Positions 37,809 to 49,240 of a stretch of DNA of 64,000 bases are shown here, one piece after another. The stretch's first letter is position 1. Each line of letters starts with the position of its first letter. Location: contig JTDE01000430.1 in assembly GCA_014338405.1 (NCBI GenBank), positions 108,323 to 172,322 on the forward strand, written 5' to 3'. The position numbers and the translations under genes are program-made. The notes under the pieces were generated by a model. The model saw only the letters and a program-made list of their open reading frames with translations, was not told the origin of the DNA and ran no database searches. This DNA is from Paragonimus skrjabini miyazakii. Its lineage: Eukaryota > Platyhelminthes > Trematoda > Plagiorchiida > Troglotrematidae.

Positions 37809-39154
37809 CGAAATGTTGCTTCGGTATGTCTCCTTACCGATATGACTTCACCCCCGGAGCCTCATAGAGGTTTGTCATATTTTCTTCCACTCACTTTTTC
37901 TTTCCACTTATAAAAAATCCAATGCAATGTTTTCTGCTTCAACATTCAGACAAGAATGCGCATATAACAGTCTTTATCCCCACTGTAAAACCTTGTCAAC
38001 CTATAAACCTACCAGAAGATTTTATTAGAAATTAGAAAGTGTCGTAATGTCACCTTGATCGGTGAGAGAACGTTGACAAGAAACATGGAAACATTTGAAT
38101 GCCTGAACAGTTGGTTCAAAGCAAAACAATTTAGAGAAGGTACAATACAGTCTTCATATGTATATAGTTGGGGCAAATATTTGACAACTGAACGTTAACT
38201 AAATAAAGTAACATTACAGTTTAGATAGACTGGCATATGGAATTCAAAATGCCACAGATACATTTGAAAGAACACTCTCTGAGACGCTTTTTGACAGACC
38301 TCCATTGATGTTTTAAAGCCTTGGTTATCTGACGTTTTAAAAATCTTTTCTTGTTTCTATAGTTCATTTTGTAACCATTAGTGGTTTCAGCTTCAACTTT
38401 GTTTTTCGAATTTGTCACTATTTTGCCCTGTTAGGTTGGATTGACATTTTCTGACGAAAGGTTCAAGTAAAACTCCTACAACGTAAGCTGTGTTAGACTA
38501 TTTCCCAAAACTCAAAGTGATGTTGACAACTCTAATTTCATTCCACAAAAAAGTCCGCCAAACAATTTTACAAATATTGGCATAAACTTATTTTAGACAA
38601 TTTTACAATAATTACATAATCTATAAAGTGTGCGGAGTTTTCATCACTGCCGTTTCAATGGTTATGTTTTATATAGTATAATTTGTTTTTAACCTGACGA
38701 ATACTTTCTAATGCAAACTTCGAGCACCCAATTTTCAATCAATTGTTTAGTACAAGAATCCATTATTCTGCGAACAAACGAGCACTACATTGGACAAATC
38801 GGTTATACACAAAAGCAACACTTGTACACTAGAACTGTCCGAAAAACCGACGTGTACCAAAAATAAGAAGATACTGAGATTGAGTTCTCTTTAAAATTGA
38901 GTAATTAACAAGAGATTTAATTTGTCAGTCTTACGCGCTGCGCTATCCAACAAAGCGAGACGAATACTAAGGGGAAATTGCTTGTCCTAAAAGATCACGC
39001 AGTCGGTTAGGGTTACAGAAGCTGTTAGTTATATTGTCTTCTAACGGTATCAAAAATTCTCTGGTGCTTTTACTAGGTTAGTTTAACCAGACCTTCTGAA
39101 TCTTCACGTAAGTCTTCCAAGCCTCAAGATATAGAATGCTAGACAATTCACCGC

Positions 39155-39173
39155 CATATATATATATATATAT
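39155..39173. repeat. TA microsatellite
   Basis: Nine to ten TA units. Confidence 0.85.
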
Positions 39174-39289
39174 TCTGTTGAAAAATAACACTTTTCAATT
39201 AGCCTGAAACACTGGGTCACTGTTACCTACCTTAGATTTATTGGCTTACTTCGGTCTACAAAACAGCTGTTATTAGATAACAAAGATTT

Positions 39290-39460
39290 TTGGAACAGTG
39301 TGCTCTCCTTAACAACTTCATCAGTGCAGAAAGAAGATATATGTTGATATATGTTAGAATTTCTAATTGTCTATCATATATAACCTACATGTTTTACGTG
39401 TGCGACTGATGAGGTTAAGCGAAATGTCAGTTTATCATAAAGTGTGTCTTCTCTATGCAA
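39290..39460. mobile_element. Penelope-like element terminal fragment
   Basis: Contains CTTCATCAGTGCAGAAAGAA and, downstream, GACTGATGAGGTTAAGCGAA. Both resemble the terminal blocks at 43395-43460 and 44445-44530 beside Penelope-like GIY-YIG coding. No coding region is attached here. Confidence 0.45.
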
Positions 39461-39664
39461 TGATGCAAGATTTGGTTGATGATAGTGCTGTTAAGAGTTT
39501 GAAGCCACCCCATATAAAACACTGATTGTTATATCGGGAAACAAAACAGTAATTTGGTCGATTCACTCGAAATTCCTCTATCCCCTTCATCCCATTTTAT
39601 TGCTTCGACGGCTACTTTATTATCTGACGAGTAATAGAGTATTTCAGTTATTTTTTTAATGCAC

Positions 39665-39935
39665 ATTGAACAAAACTCACAATTGATCGCAGCTGTCGCA
39701 TTCCCATAGACTATCTAGTCGGCCACTATCGAACAGTAGAAGCACTAGACCCGAGTTTTGTTCTCATTAGAGCCCGTCAACAGTGCCGGGATTACAACTC
39801 CGACTACACCCTCATCAGGCAACCGTGCTGACCACTGCGCCATTGACCTCACGTTAGGCAGGACCGAATTATCATATGTGAACGCTCATACACTTTTGCT
39901 TGTGAGCAATGATCAGGTTGCCAGGCGCATAGTTA
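39665..39935 (-). mobile_element. hammerhead SINE, old copy D
   Basis: Minus orientation, diverged. It has the A box TGGCGCAGTGGT (39831-39842), a decayed B box (GTTGTAATCCC near 39788-39800), a degenerate hammerhead (39742-39786) and the body with GCGACAGCTGCGATCAATTG. The outer part includes GTTCACATATGATAATTCGG, shared with copies E, G and H. Confidence 0.8.
39742..39786 (-). ncRNA. degenerate hammerhead ribozyme (copy D)
   Basis: Same layout as the intact copies but the core reads TTGACGG in place of CUGACGA and AAAA in place of GAAA. Helix III has changed to ACTCGGGT. Predicted inactive. Confidence 0.7.
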
Positions 39936-42900
39936 TAAAATAATTGACACAGCCCCGGTATGAAAAAGCACGAGTAAAGAATGGACTGCCTGCAATCCTT
40001 AACGGTGTTCGTAACTTTTGGCCCAGACTTTTAAATCAAGCAGCAAATATTATGTTATAAGTTAATTTTAAAGTATGAATCAGTCTACCTTTGAACAGAT
40101 GACTGGTTTCTCCACTCAGTTTTATTGTTTTATGATAATCTACAGGACCAAACGCTTTTGTTTTCTACAGTCTAGCGCAGTGGGTATCAGTATTGATGGA
40201 ACGGCTGTATTTCGCTTGAAGGGCTGTGCATATTCAATGGTTTTTTCATAGCCCTGCTCATGGACTATTTTTATAATCTTGTCTAATTGGCTAATTATTA
40301 TTGCAACACAGTAGGGACCTGGATGTCCTTCTGAATGTAGACCTTTCTGGTTTTTCCTTCCTTTTAATGCATGCTTCATGCTCGTCCAAATGAAACAGTC
40401 TTTGTCAGGGTATAAAGTTGAGTTAATCAACGGAAGTTCCCTTTTTTATGTCTTTTCACTTCTCTACAGAATGACTTTTTTATGAACTGGCTGCCAATTC
40501 ACTCAACACAGCCAGCTATGTCGATGGTTTGTTATTTCATAAGACAATGCACTAACTGAATACTTCAACGACCGTTCGCAAATGAAAATAAAAGCTGAAC
40601 GCGTCTTAACTAACAGTATACAAATTGATAGACTTTGCGAAATATAGTTCCTTCACAGGAAAAGTATTTTTCCTGAAGTCAAAAGGAATCCTCTGTATGG
40701 TTAACCACGTAATTTATCTTCCATTCAGCCTTTTGTTACTTGAATGTATGCCCCGTCCTCCATTCAACGGTTTACAACGACAGTTATTATTGCATTGTTC
40801 ACCAGTGATTTCAAACGTTCTCTGGGTCTGTTGAGCATTTATCCAGTAGGAACGTCCACTATCCGTCTCATTTTACTCAACACGCTGTTTTTCATCGTTC
40901 TGGTTCCATTGAGAAGTTGGTCTCGGAAACTTAGTTTGGGCAAAATCCTTGTATCTATGCTTAGTTTTGTAAACCTCTATTTGTGCCTCCAAGTTGACTC
41001 GGTTAAGAATATTTTTCTTGTATCTGTCTTTCATTAACTACTACCCAGCCTGAGTTTTGGTTAATCATGATTCTTTTGCAAATGAGCACGTCATTAGCCA
41101 GTTTTCTGTGTAAATGCTGAATGTTCGCTTGTTGAAATGCATTAGACATATCCCCGTAAGCTACGTTTTAAATATTTGAAGATTTCCTACATCTAGCTGT
41201 TTATGTAAAACAGTAGGAGTTTGTTGGTTATTTCATAAAATTCGATAAAATGTATAAAGTATATAGTGGTGAAATGAAACTTGACAAAACTACCACCTAG
41301 TAACCACCATTCAATATTGATACCTTGCACAATAACTAAACAGAAACCAACCTTTTGAACTACAGGTATATCTCACGTTTGATTAAATACTGAAGAATCT
41401 TGTCTTCATTAAGAAATAACGCTACACCAACGTTTGACGGACCATATTTGTTAATACGTTTGAATGACTTTCAGCAAACAATAAGCGTTTTCGTAACATC
41501 CTTATTGTGAACAAATGTGAGGGAATCGGTTGAGTTTTCCTAGGTGGACCTTAACTGACTTCATTTCGTTGGTTGCACTGAAAAATTCGTCTTTCATTCC
41601 AGAGTTACATGACCTTTTTGTCGACTGGCTATCATAGCTGCTGCGAAGCAAATGACCCTACCTCGAAAGATCGACGTTACACAATAACAAGCGAGTCGTA
41701 GAAAATTTATACAATGATTTTATCTTGAAACGAGTTACCGCATTCTGTTGGCAAAGCTTTTAACTATATCTCGGTATCTAGTAAACATGTTCGAAAGAGT
41801 TGACTGCAGCTTCCTCATACACAAAATCAATTCAGGCTGCTTCTTTCAAGCAAAACTAGACCCAAAGATTTTTGTTGTTAGGGCCAATCATCTGTGCATC
41901 TCCCAGCCATGACCGGAAAAATGTTCGATTGAGGTAAACATATTGACCATTGCCTCACTGAAGTCACGTCAGAAGCAATGAAATTATTCTGTCTAATTTT
42001 TCAGCAACAATCGTTTGTGATTATTGGTGAAGTTTTTCAGTTCTGGAAAGAATATTCACCCTTAGCGGGCTCTAATAAGTACAAAACTCGACTGCAGTGC
42101 AAGTTATCACTATACGTTTGTTGTGGCAAAGATCCTACCTCACCTGGTTAGGAGTGAAATTAAATTGATGTGCTTTAGAGATGATAAGAGCTAAATTGTT
42201 AAGCAGCCCTGTACGTCGAAGAATGAATAAATCGAAAAAGCCTAATTGTGTTTGCCATGTTACAATAATAGGCAACTTGAGTTTCTGTTGAACATGACTC
42301 TTAGATAAAGAATTAGCCTGTCATCATATTTCAGACTTTGTGCCTGTTTACAAATAGTACTTATGTAATTTCCGTATGTATGTATGTATGGTATCTACCG
42401 CCATTCTCAGTTACGGTGTATGTAAAACGCATTTCAGATCATAGCATATCAAACGATACAAACTGTAATAACTGCATGTTAGGCAATGTTACGACATTTA
42501 GAAAAGACAGTTAAATTGAAGAATTTGTTGAATTACGTTGGTTTTACATACGTGATTGTGAAAAAACGGAACTGAGTTTATTGTTAACTACTTGAAACAG
42601 CGAGTATTGTTTTTTATCTCTAAACGTACACACACATGTTATCATTCTTCATCGGTATTCACTCTCTGCTTTTGACTTGGTTTTTGGACTAATCAGTAAT
42701 CCAAATTAAGCAACGTAGGACGTATTAACTTCCATAAAAGACTTGATTGTTTTCTAGCTCAAGTGATGGTATTGCCTCTGGATTAAGCCCCAGAATGTTG
42801 ACAACTCATTTTCAGAAAGTGGTGTGTCATGAGTCAGGACGTTCTTGAAAACAATGGAAATGTCCACTTCGGTCATCAGCAGACAGTAACATTGTAGGCT

Positions 42901-43379
42901 ATGACAGAATTGGTGGTTAGCTCTTATTTACATGTACTAAAAAGTGGAAAAATGCTGATGAACGATTAACCGAAATTTTTCAGTGGGTTCAATTGCTTTG
43001 TTATCCAAGGAATTCTCGGTAAGTAGGGTATAGTCCATTCTTTGCGGTACGTAACAGGTAATACGATATATATTTGAATTCCTCCAGGTTTCCGTTGGGA
43101 TACAATTTGTCCTTAGTACTCACAGTTCATAGTTGTGTTGCGTTGTTTTTTTAGAAATGACGGTTGACAGAAGTCAATTTAAGACACCAAATGTTATCGC
43201 GAAGGTATTAAAAATAAAATTCAATAATGTTGAAAAACGAAACCATTTCGGGTTGCGGAAATTTAAATGATGTTAGTGGCTCCCTCTCTCAGTAAAACAT
43301 TGGAAAGTCTGTATGTTACAAGAGAAATCGTTAGGCGGCATCTATCGTCATAAATGATTATATAAAATTTGAAACACTG
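39936..43379. other. stretch without a supported gene
   Basis: Includes a minus-strand open frame at 40140-40430 (96 codons, contains QLDKIIKIVHEQGYEKTIEY) and overlapping plus frames at 40625-41037; neither has a recognisable motif or clear splice sites. A TATG microsatellite lies at 42374-42390. Confidence 0.35.
42374..42390. repeat. GTAT microsatellite
   Basis: Four tandem GTAT units. Confidence 0.8.
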
Positions 43380-43555
43380 AGTTCCCTTTAACCACTTCAT
43401 TAGAGCAGAAAGAAAAGATATATTGCGATATGTTAGCATTTCATTTACTCTCATCAGTAGCAAACGTAAAACATGCAAGTTATATACATCATACAAATAG
43501 GGACAGACAGGGATTAGACACGCATACAAGCACACCTAGTATTATGTAATCATGA

Positions 43556-43799
43556 TCATGGCAACCCGATAGGTTGCCTCAACCACTTTTGTGCACACAA
43601 CGTCGGCTGGTAAGTTCGGATGAGCATCGCTTCACAGAAAGCTAGTAGCTTCGGGTTTCGATTGCGCAACAGTATCTTAAATGAGTTTAATGGGTCAACT
43701 TGGTGACCTGTTGTCATGACGTGTTTAGCAATCGATGACGTTGGGTTTCGAGCCGTCAGTGCAACAACTTGAGGCTGGTGCGTCATTCGTTGTTTCAAC
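43556..43799 (-). pseudogene. Penelope-like element, GIY-YIG C-terminus (copy 1)
   Basis: Minus strand, open for about 80 codons from the gap to the stop: NPTSSIAKHVMTTGHQVDPL, LLRNRNPKLLAFCEAMLIRT and YQPTLCAQKWLRQPIGLP. These match the C-terminal half of the GIY-YIG domain of Penelope-like proteins (H....GH..D, R..EA..I....P.L..QK). The upstream part is lost in the gap. Confidence 0.85.
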
Positions 43800-43899
43800 N
43801 NNNNNNNNNNNNNNNNNNNNNNNNNNNNNNNNNNNNNNNNNNNNNNNNNNNNNNNNNNNNNNNNNNNNNNNNNNNNNNNNNNNNNNNNNNNNNNNNNNN
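43800..43899. other. assembly gap (100 N)
   Basis: Run of exactly 100 N, the usual placeholder for unknown length, placed between two direct copies of a repeat. Confidence 0.95.
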
Positions 43900-43999
43900 T
43901 CTCATCAGTCGCAAACATAAAACACGCAAGTTATATACATCATACAGATAAAGACAGACAGGGATTAGACATGCATACAAACACACCAAGTATTATGTA

Positions 44000-44335
44000 A
44001 TCATGATCATGGCAACCCGATAGGTTGCCTCAACCACTTTTGTGCATACAACGTCGGCTGGTAAGTTCGGATGAGCATCGCTTCACAGAAAGCTAGTAGC
44101 TTCGGGTTTCGATTGCGCAACAGTATGTTAAATGAGTTTATTGGGTCAACTTGGTGACCCGTTGTCATGAGGTGTTAAGCAATTGATGAGGTTGGATTTA
44201 GAGCCGTCAGTGCAAAAAGTTGGTGCGTCATATGTTGTTTCAACCATTTCGGAATGTGTTCGGCGAATCGCTGAGATAGTTGTCGATCTGTTCTGCCTAG
44301 GTAAACGTTTGTAATGTAACGTTTGTATGTAAACG
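44000..44335 (-). pseudogene. Penelope-like element, GIY-YIG domain (copy 2)
   Basis: Minus strand. It begins upstream of the part preserved in copy 1 with TNVYLGRTDRQLSQRFAEHI and PKWLKQHMTHQ (the YxGRT..L..R..EH core of GIY-YIG), then a stop within NPTSSIA, then MTTGHQVDPINSF and NRNPKLLAFCEAMLIRT to QPIGLP. One in-frame stop and a small deletion mark it as dead. Confidence 0.85.
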
Positions 44336-44535
44336 GTTGAGGCAACCTATCGGGTTGCCATGGTCGTGATTACATAATGCTTGTTGCGCTTGTATGCGTG
44401 TCTAATCCCTGTCTGTCCCTATTTGTATGATGTATATAACTTGCATGTTTTACGTTTGCTACTGATGAGAGTAAATGAAATGCTAACATATCGCAATATG
44501 TCTTCTTTCTGCTCTAATGAAGATTGTATAAAACT
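44336..44535. repeat. inverted copy of the Penelope-like terminal block
   Basis: The sequence from GGTTGAGGCAACCTATCGGG to TCTTTCTGCTCTAATGAAG is the reverse complement of 43395-43590. Together with the direct repeat 43449/43900 this gives the mixed direct and inverted ends known from Penelope-like elements. Confidence 0.8.
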
Positions 44536-45596
44536 CGGGTTGCAAAGAACAGAATGTGATGCAATTTTACTAGCTGTGATTACAGTTTTCTCTACGTCGC
44601 TTGATACAAGAACCTCCCGTATACTTATGAAGTTCTGTGGACAGATTATAGTTAGAAACTTCCTATAGGTTAGTCCCTTTGACTTTGAACTCAGCCGAAC
44701 GTTGGTTTAATAACATAATTGTTAACCTGGCATGCATGAAATTATAAACGGTCAGATAACACAGTAAAATTACATCACACTAACTGACACTTAAAGGGTG
44801 CATCTTCAGCTCGTCACTGGTGACCAAGTTTTTGAGCATGAGCTTGCCTTGATTCAACTTGGGGCACGCGAGTAAGGCTTGCAATTTTGACTTTTAAAGA
44901 ATATGTAATATCACCTCAACTTTTTGTCAGTCATTTTTATTTCACTGTACAAAAGCAATAACTGAACCATAGTGAACAGAGTTAGTTTGGATGGAAGTTG
45001 TTTGATACAGTTCAAATCAGATTCCAATGGATAGGTCCCCATTGACTTGTATGGAGATTATTCGATATTTTGTGATGTTTCAATGTGCATCATGAAACAT
45101 CACAGTGACAAACTTTAAGTTATATGTGCCCCAAAATTTATACATCTTAGGTTATTGTTTATTCCTAGATGGCACATTTTTACGCAGCCGAATCTACATT
45201 TGCTTGCAACCGTTCAAAGCTGATTCACCCATGGACGCCCAGTTCCCTATCGGTGAATTACCCTAAATATACTTAAACGTAGTGAACTTATAAGCGAAAG
45301 TAACGGGACTTTGAACATTAAACGATGCGGTATGATCAACTTTTCCTTACATAGAGGTTGTCTGGAGGACCCCTTTAAATACATTTTGCCAAGTAGTCAC
45401 TAAACTTCTGTCAATTAATCGTAATTCCGACAAGTTTCAGTTAAACCCATTACTGTCTCATTTAGTGTAGGTCAACATGGTTCAGCATGGTTGGTAAAAT
45501 GTCACGTAGGGGTGTGTGTTAACACTTCATGTATAGGTAAAGCTATTCATTCCTTGTCGGTACCACTTATGTATTTCAAGTTTGTTTATTTCACAG
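44536..45596. other. stretch without a supported gene
   Basis: Short open frames only; no recurrent repeat seen. Confidence 0.4.
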
Positions 45597-45691
45597 TAGG
45601 CTCTTCGGAGGATTACATGTGGCTGTCCCAGATTGATTCAACTGGAACCGTGTGTAAGCTGGTGAAACATATCTGTCATGGACACAAATAA
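45597..45691 (+). CDS. candidate terminal exon with poly(A) signal
   Basis: After the acceptor TTTATTTCACAG the plus strand encodes GSSEDYMWLSQIDSTGTVCK and LVKHICHGHK, then TAA at 45689-45691, followed at once by AATAAA-rich sequence that could serve as poly(A) signal. Entry in phase 1 is compatible with the exon ending at 37740. Family unknown; short length keeps confidence modest. Confidence 0.4.
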
Positions 45692-46399
45692 AAAAATAAA
45701 ACGTAATAAACCGTAGACGTTTACGGCGAACGGCAGATTATGCGTTGACGCCAGGTTTACTTGGGGGCTCATTACCTTCTTGTGAAGAACGGTAGAAGCT
45801 CAGGTCACTCATTAGACTGTGAATCACATGCAACAGTTAACAGATGTTTCTAGTGTGTCGTTCCTTAGCTTTACAATCACAATTTAAATGCTCCGTTAGT
45901 TTTACAAACGCATTTCCATCACTTCACACAGTCCACATGCAAAAAGTGAACACTAAAATTAAAACCATTACAGTCAACTGAGTTAATCCATTATGAAGCC
46001 ATCGATATGTTCTTAGCAGTAATACGTGTCTCACTCCCACCAGCTTATCATCAGCACGTAATTACTAGTATAAAGATTCACACATTTAGGTGCAGCTGAA
46101 TATCAGTGTTATTTATGTTGTGACTGCGAGCCGAATCAAGTCGACTGATAAACCGTACATTGCTGGTGCTTAGTGTAGGTGGCCTCATTAATCTTGTGTA
46201 TTGGTGGTGTCTCAAGTCTCACTGCAAAGTTTCACCAGTATTCCATAAGGGCACTTCATTCATCAAATTACATTTTGATATTTAACTCAAAAGATACAAA
46301 CCGTACGCGGGCGAACATTAGAGGACTATGAGCCCCACACAAACCACTATGAAAATACTTGACATTGCACACTACAAATGTGGTCCAATTTCATTTCAG

Positions 46400-46665
46400 C
46401 CACTTCCCCAAGGCGATCGACTTTTGTATACCTTAGATAGGGACATAGAGAAAACAGCTACCGATCTTCAAGCTTGTAACGAAAAGCTGTCGATTCTATG
46501 ATGCTGAAACCGGTTACATCGGCAACGTCTCGCTCGGAGAATTGGCCGGTAGTTTTACTTGTCTGTATCAACTGTCTTTACTTATGATTATGCAACAACT
46601 AGACCACTACGTTGACCAAACTGTCTATCTCCGAGAAGTGCTTTACATGATTGAATTCTAATTTA
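46400..46665 (+). pseudogene. candidate coding fragment with a frameshift
   Basis: After the acceptor TTTCATTTCAG one frame reads PLPQGDRLLYTLDRDIEKTA and TDLQACNEKL to a TGA at 46499-46501. The next frame overlaps it and runs on as RFYDAETGYIGNVSLGELAG, then LLMIMQQLDHYVDQTVYLRE, to TAA near 46663. The region is richer in CpG than its surroundings and looks like former coding sequence split by a one-base shift, or two overlapping exons. The first part has a coiled-coil-like heptad pattern; I do not name a family. Confidence 0.3.
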
Positions 46666-46707
46666 CTAGTTTAAATATACCATCACCCACACTCAACAAC
46701 TTCACAG

Positions 46708-46859
46708 CTGCTCCGTTCTCCGGTGTTCTCTATTCCGGTTCATCGCTGCAACTGCAATCGCATTCCGACCTGACGTTCAAAACTGTTCAGCGAGTAAAAA
46801 CCAACCGTGCCAAATAGTCACCGACCGGGCCGACTACTGCTGTAATCAACTGCCTTAAG
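46708..46859 (+). CDS. weak candidate exon
   Basis: Framed by the acceptor CAACTTCACAG and donor TTAAG|GTAAGA. One frame (phase 1 entry) reads APFSGVLYSGSSLQLQSHSD to a TAG at 46815-46817; another (phase 2) contains FRPDVQNCSASKNQPCQI and DYCCNQLP and ends at 46858. Which one is used, if any, is unclear. Confidence 0.25.
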
Positions 46860-48824
46860 GTAAGAGGTGAAAGGATGATGACCTGTCCTGACGAAGTGAA
46901 ACAGTTCACCACGAGGTTGACCATCCGAAGTCGGGTTCGTCCCCCAGGCTGGAACTCTTATGGTCCACAGAACTTGTGCCTGAAGAAGTTACGTGGAGTT
47001 TCGGCTAAGTGAGCTTAATAGCGTGAAGGTTATTGTTGTTTGGATGGGTTTCCTTTGAAGTAGGTGCCTATACTAATGAGAGACAGTGAGAGCCTTAAGA
47101 AAGCTTACCAATGATGGCTTTCTTTCACTTGCAACTTACTGGTTGATTCACAAAATTTAGGAACCTTAATGTTAAAGGTTTGGATTGGGGCATACAAGCG
47201 AAATGTTTTCACCTTAAAATGAACGCATTCTTGTGATCTTCATCAGTAAACAAAAATCAACACAATTCAATTCCCTGTTTAAAAATGTAAGCCGCAAATA
47301 TGTCAGAAATTCACAGCAGACTGTAAAATGCAAAATATAGGGTGTATAATTGTATTAAACGCAGAGTGTGCGTTACTTTATGCCGCTCGAACAAAATGTG
47401 AGTGCAGTAGTTCTTAAATTCTTATAATTTTATTGGCCACAGAAGAGTCCATTATTAATTTTGAAATCAGTGCTTTTGAAATATTATGTTTTGGTTATCC
47501 GTTTGCGAAGGCAAATACAAGAACATTTCTGGCAGTCTTTTGAAAGGAATACCTCTTAACTGGCTGATCTCAGTAATTGTACCCGAGTTGTTCTTGGCCA
47601 CTGTTACGTGTGATTTGCATTAATTTCACTTTTGAAACCGATACGATGCGTAAGAAGTATCCATCCACAAGACATGCAAGGCTGCTTTGTTGAACCTTTC
47701 AAATGAATACTATCCGCCCAATTAAGATTATTCTGTTGACCTCCACTCTTGTCCTGGTGTGTCCTGGTGTTCTCCATTCAGAAGCATAAACCCCAAGATA
47801 GATAAGTTATTTTTGTATGTTAAGCCTACTGAACAGTTTTGGTGCACAATGCGTTGCTCAACTGTAGGAGGTCGGATCGCGTTCTAATTTTCTACTGCCC
47901 AAGGAATTTAGTACATACAACATAAAACCTGTTCTGTTTATGATGCCGACTTAATTATCTTCATCACCCAAATGTTTTTCTTCGAAATCTCATCAACAAC
48001 TTGTTCAGAAGTGAGCACTGTTTAACGAATCAGCAGATGCAGTCTTCTTCCGGGCCATATGCTCTTGAGCATACCAGCTTCCAGATTTATTCCTCCAAAC
48101 GCTGCAATCTGTGTCCGTTGGCTCTCTTAATGTAATGGTGGTGCTAACAGTCACCCATCAGGCCCGCATACATCACCCTAGTGCAATTCCGATTTGTTCA
48201 GATCTGGAGCCAGTGGCTGGCAAACCGTACAACAAAAACTTGGGATTCCAACCTTCGTTTATTCTCTTCACATATTTTATCTACCATAAAAGTCATTGAC
48301 CGAGCAAGGAATACGGTATTGTTATACCCATCTTATCTAAACTTTTTCCTGCCAGTCAGTTTCAGCGGTCCATATGCGATGATGAAGAGTGAATAGATTC
48401 AATTATCTTTCTTGACGCATGCATGCCATTTACGCTTTGAGAATCAATAGAAGGTTTTCAGAAAGCCTCGAAGAAAGTCGGATCACTGATGCTGTTGCTT
48501 CGCTGCTGCACTGATTAGGCTCGAGTTCCAAGAAGGATTTACTCAGCAATATGCATTGGAGTTAGTCGCATTTCCCCACCGCTTTCTTATTACATTCAAC
48601 AATACAGACGTCAAGATAGCCGTTGGCGACTTTGCTGATGGTGTTTTTCTTCACCAGATTGATGGCCATTCTAGAGTTTCAACTTACACGAACGTCAGTC
48701 TTGACAAACTGTCTTGAAGGTTTTCAAACTATGATACTTGAGAGGTATTATCTGTGAACAGTAGTTTTGTGGTGTGGATTCACTAACTCTTCAGGTAGTT
48801 TAAAATCGCGCGCTGTAAAACAAC
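46860..48824. other. stretch without a supported gene
   Basis: CCTGAAGAAG near 46979 may mark a retroelement end. Frames at 48111-48396 show no recognisable product. Confidence 0.35.
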
Positions 48825-48837
48825 AATTAATTATTTC
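48825..48837. repeat. 13-bp direct repeat, left (target-site duplication)
   Basis: AATTAATTATTTC, identical to 49667-49679, directly abutting the composite SINE insertion. Confidence 0.8.
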
Positions 48838-48920
48838 ATATAGAGTGAACATCATCCACAATTGATCGCAGCTGTCGCATTCCCATAGACTTTCCAGTCG
48901 GCCCCTTTCAAACAGCAGAA

Positions 48921-48965
48921 GCACTAGACTCGAGTTTCGTTCTCATTAGAACTCGTCAGTAGTGC
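48921..48965 (-). ncRNA. type I hammerhead ribozyme, intact core (copy E)
   Basis: Minus strand, 45 nt: GCACTA, CTGACGA, stem II GTTCT-AATG-AGAAC, GAAA, CTCGAG, GTC, TAGTGC. Stem I pairs at six of six positions and stem II at five of five. Compared with copy H (GCTCT/AGAGC), one C-G pair has become U-A with both bases changed. Predicted cleavage lies between 48927 and 48926. This is the best-paired copy in the window. Confidence 0.88.
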
Positions 48966-48986
48966 ATATTATCGCCACTGCCGCCG

Positions 48987-49041
48987 GGACTAGAACCACG
49001 GCCACACTGTTCATGAGGCAACCGTGTTTACCACTGCGCCA
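48987..49041 (-). promoter_or_regulatory. RNA polymerase III A and B boxes (copy E)
   Basis: Minus strand: A box TGGCGCAGTGGT (49030-49041) and B box GGTTCTAGTCC (48987-48997), spaced as in a tRNA gene. Their place just upstream of the ribozyme means a Pol III transcript would include it. Confidence 0.7.
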
Positions 49042-49105
49042 TTCACCTCACATTAGACACGACCGAATTATCATATGTGAACACTCAACTACTTTTGCTT
49101 GTGAG

Positions 49106-49240
49106 AGTAAACCTCGAGTCTAGTGCTTCTACTGTTCGAAAGTGGCCGACTGGAAAGCCTATGGGAATGCGACAGCTGCGATTAATTGTGGGTGATGTTC
49201 AATTTATATGAAAATCAAAATCCCCTACTACTCATCAGTG
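49106..49240 (+). mobile_element. hammerhead SINE, truncated copy F
   Basis: Plus orientation. It starts inside the hammerhead (CTCGAGTCTAGTGC), so only helix III, the cleavage triplet and the 3' strand of stem I remain. The body runs to AATCCCCTACTACTCATCAG. Confidence 0.8.

Larger units (their letters stand above)
36975..39289. other. upstream region of the recognised EMI-EGF exons
   Basis: Should contain, or lead to, the signal-peptide exon of the minus-strand gene; none could be identified. Apart from the plus-strand candidate exon at 37600 there is only a TA microsatellite at 39155-39173. Confidence 0.4.
43449..44250. repeat. direct repeat of about 350 bp spanning a gap
   Basis: 43449-43799 and 43900-44250 are near-identical direct copies (offset 451 bases), both starting TCTCATCAGT and both containing a GIY-YIG 3' end. 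The second copy goes on past the point where the first meets the gap. A tandem arrangement of element ends is typical of Penelope-like elements. Confidence 0.85.
48838..49105 (-). mobile_element. hammerhead SINE, copy E
   Basis: Minus orientation: tRNA-like head with A box (49030-49041) and B box (48987-48997), then the intact hammerhead (48921-48965) and the conserved body to 48845. The copy stops at TTGTGAG, where it joins the inverted copy F. Confidence 0.88.

Noticed and set aside
39405..39440. CTGATGAGGTTAAGCGAAA beside a Penelope-like end as a hammerhead core
   Set aside because: Core-like strings occur, but the bases between them do not pair as stem II and no stem III or stem I is found; the same holds for 44453-44475.
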